From Alopecurus myosuroides (Eukaryota > Streptophyta > Magnoliopsida > Poales > Poaceae): a DNA stretch of 64,000 nucleotides. Shown here piece by piece: positions 1-11,418 of this stretch (its first letter is position 1; each line of letters opens with the position of its first letter). The translations under genes and the position numbers were made by a program. The stretch is from the NCBI GenBank assembly GCA_028641055.1, contig CM054061.1, forward strand, positions 54,664,081 through 54,728,080, read 5' to 3'. The notes beneath the pieces are model-generated. The model was not told the origin of the DNA, did no database searches, and saw nothing but the letters and a program-made list of their open reading frames with translations.

Positions 1-1551
1 TGTATTCATGCCATATGCTACATGTTTTCCTTACACTTTATGTCATTTTTATCGATTTCCTGGGACTAATCTATTGACAAGATGCCACAGAGCAAGTTCC
101 TATTTTCTGCTATTTTTAGTGTCAGAAAATTTGTTCTCGAAATATTCCCGGAATTGGAAAAATTGAAGCCCGGAAGTCTTAGAATTCCCGAAGGTTCCAC
201 GGAGTCCTGAAAAGGCCCGGAGGAGGGCCACATGGGGGGCACACCATGAAGCGATGCGCCCCCTGGCCGCGCCATGGGGTGGTGTGGGCCCCTATGGCGC
301 CCACCACCATCGCCCTTTTGCCTATTTATTCCCCCTGATGCGTGAACACTAAAAATATACCACTTTTGCACGAAAAACACATGAGGCCGCCATCATCGTC
401 AACCCGAGATCGAGAGAGTTCTGGAGTTCTCCCCGGCACCCTGCCGGGAGGGAAAATCATCACCAGAGGGCTCTACACCACCATCCCGCCTGCGGAGTGA
501 TGCGTGAGTAGTTCATCCTTGGACTACGGGTCCATAGCAGTAGCTAGATGGTTGTTCTCTCCTCTTTATCCCTCATGTTTAGATCTCGTGAGTTGCCTTA
601 CATGATCGAGATCATGTTATTGTAATGCTATATGTGTGTTTGCTAGGATCCGATGATTATTGAATGATATGTCTCTTGATTATCAATCTATCATGTTGTC
701 TTCATGTGTATGTTATTTATGATCTTGCATTCTCTCCGTTGTTAGTAGATGCTCTGGCCAAGTAGATACTAGTGACTCCAAGAGGGTGTATTTATGCTCG
801 ATAGTGGGTTCATGCCTCCTTTTCATCTGTTTTCGATTGACAAAAATGTGACGGATGGAGGATGTGTTGTTCCCATTAGGGAGAAAACAATGATGTTTAC
901 ATTACACACTTTGCTTATTGCGATTATCTATTGCTTGCAACTTAATACCCAATGTTTGTTCGGATGATATTCGGAGGGTGGATTATTAGTCACAGATGCA
1001 GTTGGATGACGGTCTATGTATCTTGTTGTAATGCCCATATGAATCACATAGTAATCATGATGTCATGCATGTTTCATTATCTATCATTACCCAGCTGTAA
1101 TTTGTTCACCACACTTGATAGCTATCTTTTATGGAGAGACACCTCTAGTGAACTGTGGACCCCGGTCCATTTTCTCATACCGATAATACAACCACTGTAA
1201 TTACTGTTTTCACACTTCTTCCACTGTTTTCAAACTGCTACTGCTATTTTCATATTGTTCTCATATTATTTTCCACACGGTACATTTAACCTCTCTATGT
1301 TCAGCAAAACTGGTGAGATTGACAATCTCACTGGTTTGTTGGGGACAAGTGAATTGATTGTGTTGTGTAGGTTCCACGTTGCTTCTGAACCGGTAGTGCG
1401 CCCTGCCATCTCAGCTGCATCAGCCTTCGGAAGTGATTCTTTCTCTTACTGGTCGATTCAACCTTGGTTTCTTTTCTAAGGGAAACTTGATGCTTTGCTC
1501 ATCACACCTTCCTCTTGAGGTCTCCCAACGAGTGCAAAACCTGCACCATCA
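1..1551 (+). repeat. Element A 5' LTR (5' end cut by window)
   Basis: Aligns by eye with 6450-8015, with scattered substitutions and small indels. It ends in ...CACCATCA, directly before the primer binding site. It contains a GC-rich patch (about 200-310) and a TATA-like stretch. Short open frames at 952-1636 are LTR sequence, not genes. Confidence 0.9.
321..330 (+). promoter_or_regulatory. TATA-like box in element A 5' LTR
   Basis: CCTATTTATT follows the GC-rich part of the LTR. The same motif is at the equivalent place in the 3' LTR (6775-6784). Position and conservation suggest the core promoter; no start site can be confirmed from sequence. Confidence 0.45.
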
Positions 1552-1561
1552 AGCACTTTTC

Positions 1562-1579
1562 TGGCGCCGTTGTCGGGGA
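1562..1579 (+). other. Element A primer binding site (tRNA-Asp)
   Basis: TGGCGCCGTTGTCGGGGA matches the complement of the plant tRNA-Asp 3' end with one change (T for C at position 12). It lies 10 bp after the LTR end. tRNA-Asp priming is typical of Athila-like elements. Confidence 0.85.
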
Positions 1580-1746
1580 GGAAGAGAATTTATACAAGGG
1601 GAGTCTGTCACTTCCAGTCTCTTTACTTTGTTTTAGTTTTTCTTAGTTTATTTTATTTTGTCTTGTTTGCTTCTCTTTATCAAAAACACTAAAAAAAAAG
1701 TTCTTATTATAGTCGTTGTTTTTATCCTGTTTTTAGTCTTGCTAAA

Positions 1747-3791
1747 ATGAGTACCCCTGAGAACACTAAGTTGTGTGACTTTACTAGCACCAACATTAAT
1801 GCTTTAATTAGCACACCTATTGCTCAACCTACTCCTACTGCCGATTTTTATGAGATAAAGCATGCCCTGTTAAATCTTGTTATGAGAGAGCAATTTTCTG
1901 GTGTTAGTACTGATGATGTTGCTGCCCATCTTAATAATTTTGTTGAACTATGTGAAATGCAAAAAAATAAATATGTTGATGGAGGTATTATTAAACTAAA
2001 ATTGTTTCTTTTCTCTTTGAGAGGAAGAGCTAAAGAATGGTTGCTATCTTTGCCTAGAAATAGTATTGATTCTTGGACTAAGTGTAAAGATGCTTTCATT
2101 GGAAAATATTATCCTCCTGCCAAGATTATATCTTTAAGAAGTAGCATTATGAATTTTAAGCTACTTGATAATGAGCATGTTGCTAAAGCTTGGGAAAGAA
2201 TGAAATCTTTAGTAAAGAATTGTCCCACTCGTGGACTGACTACTTGGATGATCATATGAATTTTTCTTCGAGAAACTTTCTGGATTCAGCTGCTGCAGGA
2301 ACCTTTATGTCCATGACTTTGGGGGCAGCAACAAAGGTTCTTGATGATATGATGGTAAATTATTCTTAATGGCACACTCAGAGAGCTACAACAGGTAAGA
2401 AGTTAAATTATGTTGAAGAAACCTCCTCTTTGAGTGATAGACTTTATGATGTTATGTCTATGCTTGTGAATGGCCATGCTCCTGTTTATCCAAACAATGT
2501 TCCTTTAGCCTCCTTGGTTGCTCAAGAATAGCATGTTGATGTGAACTTCATTAAAAATAATAATTTCATCAACAATGCTTATAGGAATAATTTTGGTTGC
2601 AACAATTATAGGCCATTTTCTTATGGTAATTCCTACAACAACAATAAAAGTTTACCATCTGATCTTGAGAACATGCTTAAGAATTTTATTAGTACACAAA
2701 CTGCTTTTAATAAATCTGTTGAGAAAAAGTTTGGCAAAACTGATGTTCTTGCTTCTAAAGTTGATAGCCTTGCTCTTGATGTTGATTTTCTGAAACTAAA
2801 GGTTATGCATCATGATGTTAAAGAAAGCAAAACTTTGAATTCCATTCAAATTCGAATTGATGACAATGTTAGTATGTTAGCTGAATTGCATGCTAGGTAG
2901 GAAAGAGAAGATGAAATAGCTAGAAAGAATAATATAGCTAATGTTTGCACCATTAGCACCACTAGTAAAACTGAAGCTTCTCATGATATTAAACCTTCTA
3001 CTATCAATGGTAAAGTAATTGGTGTTGGCAATACTCCGACTTCTGCTGTTAAAAGTGCAAAACTGCCTGAAACTGCTAAAAATGTTCCTAATAACAGTGT
3101 TAATTTTTTTAGAAACATGGGAGACAATGGTCCCATTACCTTTGACAAAAATGATCTTGACTTTGATGATTGCAACATAACTGAAGTGATTAAGTTCCTA
3201 CAAAATCATGCTAGTAGTCCTAATGCTACTTCTATGTATATGGCTTTCACAAAACATATTACAAATGCTCTCATGCAAATTAGAGAAGATGAATTAAGAT
3301 GTGAAGTCTCTGTCCCTAGGAAGTTAGATTATGGTTGGGAACCCGTCATTAAAATGAAGTTAAATTATTTTTATTGTAATTCTCTATGTGATCTTGGTGC
3401 TAGTATCTCTGTTATGCCTAAGAAACTTTATGTTATTCTTGATTTGCCACCTTTGGAGCACTATTATCTGGATATTCGTCTTATTGATAATGTTAGAGAG
3501 AAAACTTTGGGGAGAGTTGACGATGTTATTATTATGGTTAATAATAACCTTGTCCCCATTGATTTTGTTGTTATGAATATTGAATGCAATGCTTCTTGTC
3601 CAATTGTTTTGGGAAGACCTTTTCTTAGAACTGTTGGTGTTGTTATTGATATGAAAGAGGGGAATATTAAATATCAATGCCCACTCGAGAAAGGTATGGA
3701 ACACTTTCCTCGAAAGAGAATGAAGTTTGATTTTGATTCTATTATTCGAACGAATTACAATTTGGATGCTTCTTCACTTGAAACCACTTGA
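1747..3791 (+). pseudogene. Element A gag-protease, broken
   Basis: Once a single polyprotein: capsid-type gag followed by a retropepsin-like protease. The first 170 codons (1747-2259) hold the gag core, with the LKLFLFSLRGRAKEWLLSLP stretch typical of grass Gypsy gag. Near 2250 the frame shifts, with a small deletion. From there one frame runs to 3791, crossed by stops (for example after 2368, at 2529 and at 2898-2900). The middle is Asn-rich. The protease part carries a DLGAS motif (Asp codon 3390-3392) and the ...VLGRPFLRT... strand near 3608, both typical of retropepsin-like domains in these elements. No polymerase domains follow, so even an intact copy would be non-autonomous. The AT-rich, U-ending codon use resembles the gag of element F. 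Start chosen at the ATG 167 bp after the primer site. Confidence 0.85.
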
Positions 3792-6398
3792 TTCCACTTT
3801 TCTGGGCCTAGCTAAAAGGCGTTAAAGAAAAGCACTTCTTGGGAGATAACCCATGGTTTTATTTTTTCTTTGTTTTTCTATGTTTTGTTTGAGTTAATGG
3901 GTTGTATACTTCTGTAAAAACTCCTTTGTATCTTTATTTTCATGTATTATTTGTGCCACGTAAAGTTTCTAGCAAAAGTTGGAGTTGGTTTTGGATTTCT
4001 GCGCAGGAAACAGATTTCTGCTGTCCACCGTAAAAAATTGTATAAAATCCAGAAAGATCAAAATGATCTGAAACTTTTTGTGCTTATTCCTCAGCTAATT
4101 GTTAAACTTTTTATTTCTTTATGTTTTTCGATCTGACTAACTTAAGTGCCCTGAAAAAAATTCGTCTTTACAGACTGTTCTGGTTTTGGCAGATTCTGTC
4201 ATTTTTCTTGCATTTGCTCTTTTACTATGTCAAGTGGATTTCTTTGCTTCACAAAACACAAGTGGCTGAAGATAATGTTTAAAAGTATCAATAGAACTTG
4301 TTCCCATGCATAACCTATGGATTTTTTCTTGTCGCGCTAACTCTCTAATGCAAATTACTTTGAGTGTGGTGTGAAGAAAGTTTTCAAGAGTCAAGAGAGG
4401 ATGGTGATATAATGTGATCAAGAAGAGTGCAAGGTCAAAGCTTGGGGATGCCCCTGTGGTTCATCCCAGCAAATTCTAAGAAGAATCAAGCGTCTAAGAT
4501 TGGGGATGCCCAACGCATCCCCTTCTTCATCAACAATTTATCAGGTCACTTCTAGTGAAACAATATTTTTATTTGGTCACATCATATGAAATTTACTTGG
4601 AGCGTCTGTTTGTTTTTATCTTGTTTTTGCTTGTTTTATTTTGTTTTAATTTCTAAAATAATGTTGTCGGAACCTATCATTCTTTGTGTGGGAGAGAGAC
4701 ACGCTCCGCTTTTTCGTATGAATACTCGTTATGCTCGTATTCTTAGTTTTTCTTCTAGTTGTTGCAAAATTCCTTTTTAGCTCCTCTTTTTGTTGCATCT
4801 CTTATTCAGAGCTGTCAGTTTTTGTAGAGTTGTGTTAGTACTATCTTGCTTCATTTATGTATATCTTGGAGAGTTTTTGTTTAGTATAAAATTCCTGGTG
4901 TTGGAAAGCAGTAGTACAGTTTTCGTGCTTATAACGGTGCAAATAGAAGCTTGTATAGGCTGTGGCTACACTTTTTCATATCATGCTAGATGTTATTTTA
5001 ATTCTAAAGCCTAGTGGTTTTTTTGTAGCATGATTTTTCTCAAATATCTGAGAGTGTTTAATGTGCCTTTGAAAGAATCATGAGTTGTTGTTGTCATATT
5101 GAAGCATAAATTTCTGGTGTTCTCCTTGAATGCTTTATTTGGTTGACTTGGCGCATGCTTACACCATGTTTATGACTACTAACCAGTCACTTATGGCCTC
5201 TATGATCATTTAGTTTTTGAACTTTTAGTACCACTTATGCTTTGATTAATGATGTTTCTGTCGCTATTCATGATTATGGCCATTATTGCTCTCTTAATTT
5301 GTTGCTCCCAGTCTTTGATAGCCTCCACCTATACTCAGTATGAGCTCTACTTGTGCATCCAACTTCAAAAAAGCAAAGTTTGCCAAATGTGTCCACCATA
5401 CCTACCTACATGTGGTATTCAATCGCCACTCCAAAGTAAATTTCTCATGTGTTACCTTTAAAACTTTAAAAATTACTCCTATTTTGTGCTCTTGTTTTAG
5501 CTTATGAGGACGTAAATAGAGAATCTGTATCTCACTTGTTGATTGTACTTTCACCCCTAGATTAGGGGCTTCCTCCTCTTATCCAATTCATAGAAGAGAT
5601 GGCAGAGGGGTTCCCAGCCCCAAACTAATACAACAAATTCTCTTCACTATTTTTGCCCCTGATTTATCAATCAAAGCATAATTGTGTAAACAAAAGAGAA
5701 AGAGGGATGACCTTCTACCCAGATGCGTCCTTGTATGGGAGACGCTCTTGTGAAGTCTAGTTGTCTTGTGACGTACTGTATTTTCAGTTTACCATTCGTT
5801 GACATAAGCATACACCTTTCTAAAAAAATGTTTTCAATACCTCTGTTTAATAAAATAAAAAGCTCTAGCACATGAGTGATCCCTGCTTCCCTCTACGAAG
5901 GGCCTTTCTTTAACTTTTATATTGAGTCTCCATCTTCTAACTTTATGCACAGTTGAGAGAGAATAGTTGCCATTCCGAGTTTTATGTGCATTTGTCCAAG
6001 AAGCATTACTAATTGATTCATGATGTGTTATTATTTGTTCTCAAATTATTTGTTCTAGTCTTCCTCTTAAACTTTGAAGGTGTCCTTGCATTTATGTTCT
6101 GCCCCACTCTTAAGTACAAGCGATATATCATTTGCCATGTTTTCTTTATCCTTGAAACAAACGTATAACTTTTGAGTGCATTATTATTCATGATCTTTTA
6201 TTTGTGTTAATTTTCATGATGCAAAGTGATTGCTATGCTTCATTGTTCAAATTATACCTACCATGCTTGTGTTTAAAGTACTATGATCTCAGCTATACTT
6301 ATTCTTCTACAATTTAGATGATCAAGTTTATGTTGGTAGCATGTCACCTCAGAAATTATGTTTTTTTATCGTTTACCTACTCGAGGACGAGTAGGAAC
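3792..6398 (+). other. Element A 3' non-coding region
   Basis: About 2.6 kb without a credible gene; the small open frames are short and low-complexity. Two internal purine tracts (AAGCTTGGGGATG at 4439-4450 and AAGATTGGGGATG at 4496-4508) resemble the true polypurine tract at the element end. The stretch 5240-5930 is strikingly similar to 62540-63180 in element F, although the LTRs of the two elements differ. Confidence 0.7.
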
Positions 6399-6411
6399 TA
6401 AGCTTGGGGGT
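6399..6411 (+). other. Element A polypurine tract
   Basis: TAAGCTTGGGGGT lies immediately before the TG of the 3' LTR. This is the expected place for the plus-strand primer. It follows a dyad, CTCGAGGACGAG, at 6380-6391. Confidence 0.8.
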
Positions 6412-8015
6412 TGATACGTCATAAATGTATCCTTAATTTCTGATGTCCCATGTTGTTTACATGCCATATGCTACATGTTATCCTTACACTTTATGTCATT
6501 TTTATCGATTTCCTTGGACTAACCTATTGACATGATGCCATAGAGCCAGTTCATGTTTTCTGCTGTTTTTAGTTTCAGAAACGTTGTTCTAGAAATATTC
6601 TCGGAATTGGAAAATTCAAAGCCCGGAAGTCTTAGAATTCCCGAAGGTTCCACGGAGTCCCGAAGAGGCCCGGAGGGGGGCCACAGGGGGGTCTACACCA
6701 TGAGGCGCCGCCCCCCTCGGTTGCGCCATGGGGTGGTGTGGGCCCCTCGGGCGCCCACCGCCATTGCCCTTTCGCCTATTTATTCCCCTCGATGCGTGAA
6801 CCCTAAAAATATACCACTTTTCCATGAAAAACACCCGATGTCGCCGTCATCATCAACTCGAGATCGAGAGGGTTCTGGAGTTCTCCCCGTCACCCTGCCG
6901 AGAGGGAAAATCATCACCACAGGGCTCTACACCACCATGCCCACCTCTGGAGTGATGCGTGAGTAGTTAATCCTTGGACTACGGGTCCATAGCAGTAGCT
7001 AGATGGTTGTTCTCTCCTCTTTATTCGTCATGTTTAGATCTCGGAGCTGCCCTACATGATCGGGATCATCTTATTGTAATGCTACATGTTGTGTTTGCTG
7101 GGATCCGATGAGTATTGAATGCTACGTCTCCTTATTATCAATATATCATGTTGTCTTTATGTGTATGTTATTTATGATCTTGCATGCTCTCTGTTGTTAG
7201 TAGATGCTCTGGCCAAGTAGGTACTAGTGACTCCAAGAGGGAGTATTTATACTCGATAGTGGGTTCATGCCTCCTTTTCATCTGTGCTCGAGTGACAGAA
7301 ACGTGACGGATGGAGGATGTGTTGTTCCCATTAGGGAGAAAACAACAATGTTTCGATTGTTTACATTACACACTTTTCTTACTGCAATTATCTGTTGCTT
7401 GCAACTTAATACCCACGTTTGTTCGGATGATATTCGGAGGGTGGATTATTAGTCATAGATGTAGTTGTATGAGAGTCTATGTATCTTGTTGTAATGACCG
7501 CATGAATCACATAGTAATCATCATGTCGTCCATATTTCATTATCTATCAATTGCCCATATGTAATTTGTTCACCACACTTGTTAGCTATCTTTTATGGAG
7601 AGACACCTCTAGTGAACTGTGGACCCCGGTCCATTTTCTCATACTGATAATACAACCACTTCAATTACTGTTTTCACACTGCTTCCACTGTTTTCACACT
7701 TCTATTGTTGTTTTCATATTGTTCTCATATTATTTCCCACACAGTACGTTTAACCTCTTTGTGTTCAGCAAAACGGGTGAGATTGACAACCTCACTTCTT
7801 TGTTGGTGCAAAGCGAATTGATTCTGTTGTGTAGGTTCCATGTTTCTTCTGAACTGGTTGTGCGCCCTGCCATCTCAGTTGCATCAACCTTCGGAAGTGC
7901 TTCTTTCTCCTACTGGTCGATTAAACCTTGGTTTCTTTTTTGAGGTAAACTTGCTGTTGTGCTCATCACACCTTCCTCTTTGGGTCTCCCAACGAGTGCA
8001 AGACCAGCACCATCA
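6412..8015 (+). repeat. Element A 3' LTR
   Basis: 1604 bp, beginning TGATACGTCATAAATGTATC and ending CACCATCA. It begins with an imperfect dyad (GATAC...GTATC, 6413-6431). Its end matches the end of the 5' copy, which fixes the border with relic G at 8015/8016. Confidence 0.9.
6775..6784 (+). promoter_or_regulatory. TATA-like box in element A 3' LTR
   Basis: CCTATTTATT, the same motif and position as in the 5' LTR. Any transcript from here would read into relic G. Confidence 0.4.
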
Positions 8016-8060
8016 CCTACCCTCGACTCCTCCTCGGATTTCCCCTCCGGGAACTCCTCC

Positions 8061-9995
8061 ATGGCTGACCAGGGTGGCAAGGGTACCCTCTCTCCCCCTC
8101 TTGTCTATATTACATCTAGGGTTTACTCTAGATGCATGTTTTTGGGAGAGTTGGTGCTTGTCTCTTGGAATAGAATTTCCCTAGGTTGTTTCCGTCCATA
8201 GAAATCATCTTTAGATTGTTTGGTACAAGTTTTTTAGAGTCTACTGGTTAGATCTGTCGCCAGTCCGGAGACTCCGGTCTCCAGGACCGGAGATTTCGGT
8301 CTCTGTCCAGAGATTCCGGTCTCCAGACCGGAGACTCCGGTTTAGAATCTCCAAAATGTGTCCAGAATCTTGTGATGGCTTCTTATTTCATCATGTCGAC
8401 ATGCATGCTCATATACTGCTATTTAGTTTTGTTGTTTGGCTGTGTTTGTTTCAGGGAAAAGGGCTAAGGCATCCTCCTCCAATCCTCATGTCAACCCAAG
8501 GAAGTCTCGTGCTCAGTCTCGTGACTACCTAGTCACCGATCCGGAGAATGGGAAGGTTGCTCAGCGTAGGACCCTTGATGACGAGCGTCACCAACAAGAG
8601 GCTATCCAAGATCAATAGAGGCATGAAATGGCGAAGAAGGCCGCGTTTGACAGGATCACTACTATGAAAAAGATGAGCAAGCAAGACTATAGGCTTATGA
8701 GATCCAAGCCTTTCTTCTCCATGGCTTGCACTACTGAGAGTTCTCACTATTGGAAGAGAGAGTTCGAGCTGATTTAGAGGGAGATCTATAGTGTCCTACA
8801 GCATCCTGTTTGTCCGCAGAGGGTTCTTGACTTGGAGGCTTTGGGAGCTAGGGATTACTTTGAAGAAGTTATGTGGATCACTAGGAAGGTGGGTCTTGAG
8901 AATCTTGTGGGCATTCAGCAGAATTACAACATCAAGGTTGTTCATCAATTATATGCCACGGTCACCTTTGGAGAAGATGAGGACATTTCCTTGATTTGGA
9001 TGACAGGTGTCAGGAGGTGTGAGTCATCTATCTGTAAACTCTCTGAGTTGCTTGATTAACCTATGGGTGATGATGTTCATGGTGGAGCCTATAACAAGAT
9101 GAGGATGACCCCTATGTATTAGAAGATCTCGAGCACATGAACTGCTAAGGACTTGAAGAGGGTCTACAATATTCTTCTCCATCTCTTCCACAACAACTTT
9201 GCACCCAAGGACGGGAACGTGGATGCTATCCATGGAGGGATAGTTAACTTGCTCTATCGTGCTTTTCGGTGTCACTTGGCGGGACCAGACTGTACGGGAT
9301 TTGAGATTTATGTCATGCACTTCATTAAGTAAGAGATGTACTCTGCCATGATTGAGATCAAGAAAGTCCATGTTTATGTTCCAGATGTTATGATGCTCAT
9401 TTTTGTTGAGTGCCCGGGACTTGTGTGTGAGACTGTGCACGCTGCTGGCACTCTTCAGGTGCTCACTTCTCACTTACCTTCTAATGAGGACACCCCCATG
9501 GGTGAGGCTGGGTCTGAGGCTCCGAGGGCTAGGAGGAAGAATGCTGACCCTCCTTCTCGCCTTTCTACCAAGGATGAGGTTCAAAATGAGATGAAGAAGG
9601 TCTCGTGGTTTCAGCGTAACATTCTGTTCCTCACGATTGCTGTTCACTAGGAGAATCATGAGGCCTACAAGGAGAGGTGATAGATGAGGAAGATGATCAC
9701 CAAGCTTCAGGATCATGCGGGTATTCGTGCTACCCCTCCTCTTGAGCCTCCAACTGAGTCCATCACCATGTCATATGAGAACTGGAACACCTCCTCTTTC
9801 CCGTGGGGTGACTTTGAAGAGGTCACTTCAACTCTTTCTTCTTCCAACAACCGTGGAAAGGATCATGTGACTGAGGAAGAGGAGCATACTGAAGAAGAAG
9901 ATGAAGAGGAGTATCAAGAAGAAGAAGATGATGATGAGGGAGAAGGCACAGACAAGAACAATGGAGATGATGAGGACTATGAGGAGGATGGTTGA
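8061..9995 (+). pseudogene. Element G gag-like / ATHILA ORF-1-like gene with predicted intron, broken by stops
   Basis: Predicted exon 1 is 8061-8082 (MADQGGK plus one base) and exon 2 is 8455-9995. The donor AAGG/GTACCC at 8083 and the acceptor TTTGTTTCAG/GG at 8454 join in phase, giving a frame of 521 codons. Exon 2 stays in one frame throughout, interrupted by about nine point stops (for example 8616-8618, 9057-9059, 9648-9650), with no frameshift. The N-terminus is basic (GKRAKASSS). The middle has FEEVMWITRKVGLENL, similar in pattern to the ATHILA ORF-1-like protein of element F. The C-terminus (about 9866-9985) is almost all Glu and Asp. I read it as a gag-position protein of a non-autonomous plant element (possibly the putative plant transposon protein domain); function unknown. 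Confidence 0.6.
8264..8340 (+). repeat. Four imperfect self-complementary CCGGAGA(C/T)TCCGG units
   Basis: About 3.5 tandem units of roughly 20 bp built from CCGGAGACTCCGGTCTCC. Each unit is close to its own reverse complement. CCGGTCT-CC-AGACCGG at 8316-8331 is a perfect dyad. It lies inside the predicted intron of the G gene. Confidence 0.75.
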
Positions 9996-10452
9996 TCCTT
10001 TGGGGTCCGTGTAGTTTCTCTTTTCCCTTTTTGGTTTCTCGATACCAAAGGGGGAAGAAGTAGCTATAGACTTCTCGGGATTTGCAAGGGTTGCTTTGGT
10101 TTGATTTCATTTGCCTCAGAACAAGTCTTTGGACTTGATTTGACTTGATTTGCTTTTATGGCTTGTGCTCCCTTTATCCTAGTTGCTTCGAGTTTTTATT
10201 TCTTAGTGGACCTTAAATCTATGTGTGGTGAGACTATGTTGGTGAAGCTATCTTATATTATGCTATTATTGTTGCTTTATTTACCTTAACCATGCATGCA
10301 TTTATATTGTTCATTAGTTGTTGTACTTGTGGGCTTTGTTTGTAAAACATAGCGGGAGCTCATTACTTGGTTCTTCAAGAGCCCGTCTATTTATTACAAA
10401 CTAAGCCTCGCTTTAATGTTCATTGAAAATATGTGTGTTGTCATCAAACACC
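9996..10452 (+). other. Element G 3' non-coding stretch
   Basis: About 450 bp of T-rich sequence after the acidic tail of the gag-like gene, with no open frame worth reporting. It leads directly into the polypurine tract. Confidence 0.5.
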
Positions 10453-10466
10453 AAAAAGGGGGAGAT
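10453..10466 (+). other. Element G polypurine tract
   Basis: AAAAAGGGGGAGAT, directly before a TG that would start the 3' LTR. Plant LTR elements commonly have this type of tract at that place. Confidence 0.6.
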
Positions 10467-10805
10467 TGAAAGTGCAAATTGATACGTCCAAAACGTATCT
10501 CCTTTTCCGAACACTTTTCTTATTGTTTTCCTCTAAACTTGTGAGTTTTGGATATCACTAACACGGACTAACGCTGTTTTCAGCAGAATTACCTTGGTGT
10601 CTCGTCTTTGTGCAGAAAAATCAACTTTCAGGAAAATGCCCAGAAAAGACCCCATTGGTCTTTAAACACCGGAAGACCTCGGGAGCCATAAGGGGGCCAG
10701 GAGAGGGGCTAGGAGGGGCCCACACCACCCCCTGGCGCCCCCCTCCTTGGCCGCGCCGCCTGGTGATGTGGGCCACTCCCACACCCCCTCGAACTCCCCT
10801 TTTGA

Positions 10806-10814
10806 CTACATAAT
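10806..10814 (+). promoter_or_regulatory. TATA-like box in element F 5' LTR
   Basis: CTACATAAT after the GC-rich stretch. The equivalent CTACATAA occurs in the 3' LTR at 63973-63980. Weak match to a TATA box; supported by position only. Confidence 0.35.
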
Positions 10815-11413
10815 GCCCTCAACCCTAAAACGACAGGGGGTTTGTCATATTCCACAGAAACACAACACAGCGCCACCGCCACCCCAAACCTCGATTCGGG
10901 GATCAGAAGTTCCTATCCTAGCGCCCTGTCGGGACGGGGATTCGAAGGAGATCATCGCCATCGACACAGCCACCTCTTCTCAACCAACCATCCATATTTC
11001 CCCCGTCCATGTGTGAGTAAACACCGCTGTAGGCTGAGAGGGATGGAAGGGATTGGATGAGATTGATCATGTAATAATGCCAGATTGTTAGGGCATATTG
11101 CCTAGTATCCATTGTTAGTGTTTTCTAGCGTTGTTGCAACTTTTTATGCTTAATGCTAGTCACTAGGGCCCGAGTGCCATGATTTCAGATCTGAACATGT
11201 TATTGTTTCATGAGTATAATTATGTTTCTTGATCATATCTGCAAGTTGTTTTACACATTTCATTGTCCGGAACCCGAGGCCCCAAAGTGACAGAAATTGG
11301 GACAACCGGAGGGGATGGTTGTGATGTGAGGATCACATGTGTTCACAGAGTGTTAATGCTTTGCTTCGGTGCTTTATTAAAAAGATCACCTTAATTACCA
11401 GTAGTTTCCCTAG

Positions 11414-11418
11414 AGGCC
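11414..11418 (+). repeat. Target-site duplication of E, left copy (AGGCC)
   Basis: AGGCC immediately before the outer TG of E; the matching copy is 56424-56428. A 5-bp duplication is standard for Gypsy integrases. Confidence 0.9.

Larger units (their letters stand above)
1..8015 (+). mobile_element. Element A: non-autonomous Athila-like Gypsy LTR retrotransposon
   Basis: Two related sequences of about 1.6 kb flank a 4.9 kb interior in the same orientation. The window begins about 38 bp inside the 5' copy. Just after the 5' LTR lies a primer binding site matching tRNA-Asp, and just before the 3' LTR a G-rich polypurine tract. The interior has a decayed gag-protease frame and no reverse transcriptase, RNase H or integrase. 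The tRNA-Asp site and the TGATACGT start point to the Athila-like group common in Triticeae (Sabrina/WHAM-type); the exact family name is not assigned. Left target-site duplication is outside the window; the right flank begins CCTAC. Confidence 0.9.
8016..10479 (+). mobile_element. Element G: relic of an older retroelement, interior plus first bases of 3' LTR
   Basis: This stretch lies between A and F and matches neither. It has a decayed gag-like gene (8061-9995), a non-coding tail and a polypurine tract (10453-10466) followed by TGAAAGTGCAAAT, which looks like the first 13 bp of its own 3' LTR. F is inserted at that point, and the probable left copy of its target duplication is CAAAT at 10475-10479. 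The 5' part would lie to the left of A, outside the window. The family is unassigned; there is no polymerase. Confidence 0.6.
10480..11418 (+). repeat. Element F 5' LTR, left part
   Basis: Starts TGATACGTCCAAAACGTATC and is interrupted at 11418 by element E. The last five bases (AGGCC, 11414-11418) are duplicated at 56424-56428. The start forms a perfect dyad, GATACGT-CCAAA-ACGTATC (10481-10499). Short open frames in the GC-rich part (10610-11060) are LTR sequence. Confidence 0.9.

Noticed and set aside
1562..1579. tRNA-like matches at primer sites (also 18542, 34921, 44448, 56900), considered as tRNA genes
   Set aside because: Only the 3' end complement is present; no cloverleaf.
8264..8340. 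Short regular repeats, considered as a CRISPR-like array
   Set aside because: No spacers, self-complementary units, plant retroelement context.
9823..9995. A Glu/Asp-rich reading that could be a host chromatin protein
   Set aside because: It is the tail of the frame that begins in relic G and contains many stops; it sits directly before a polypurine tract.
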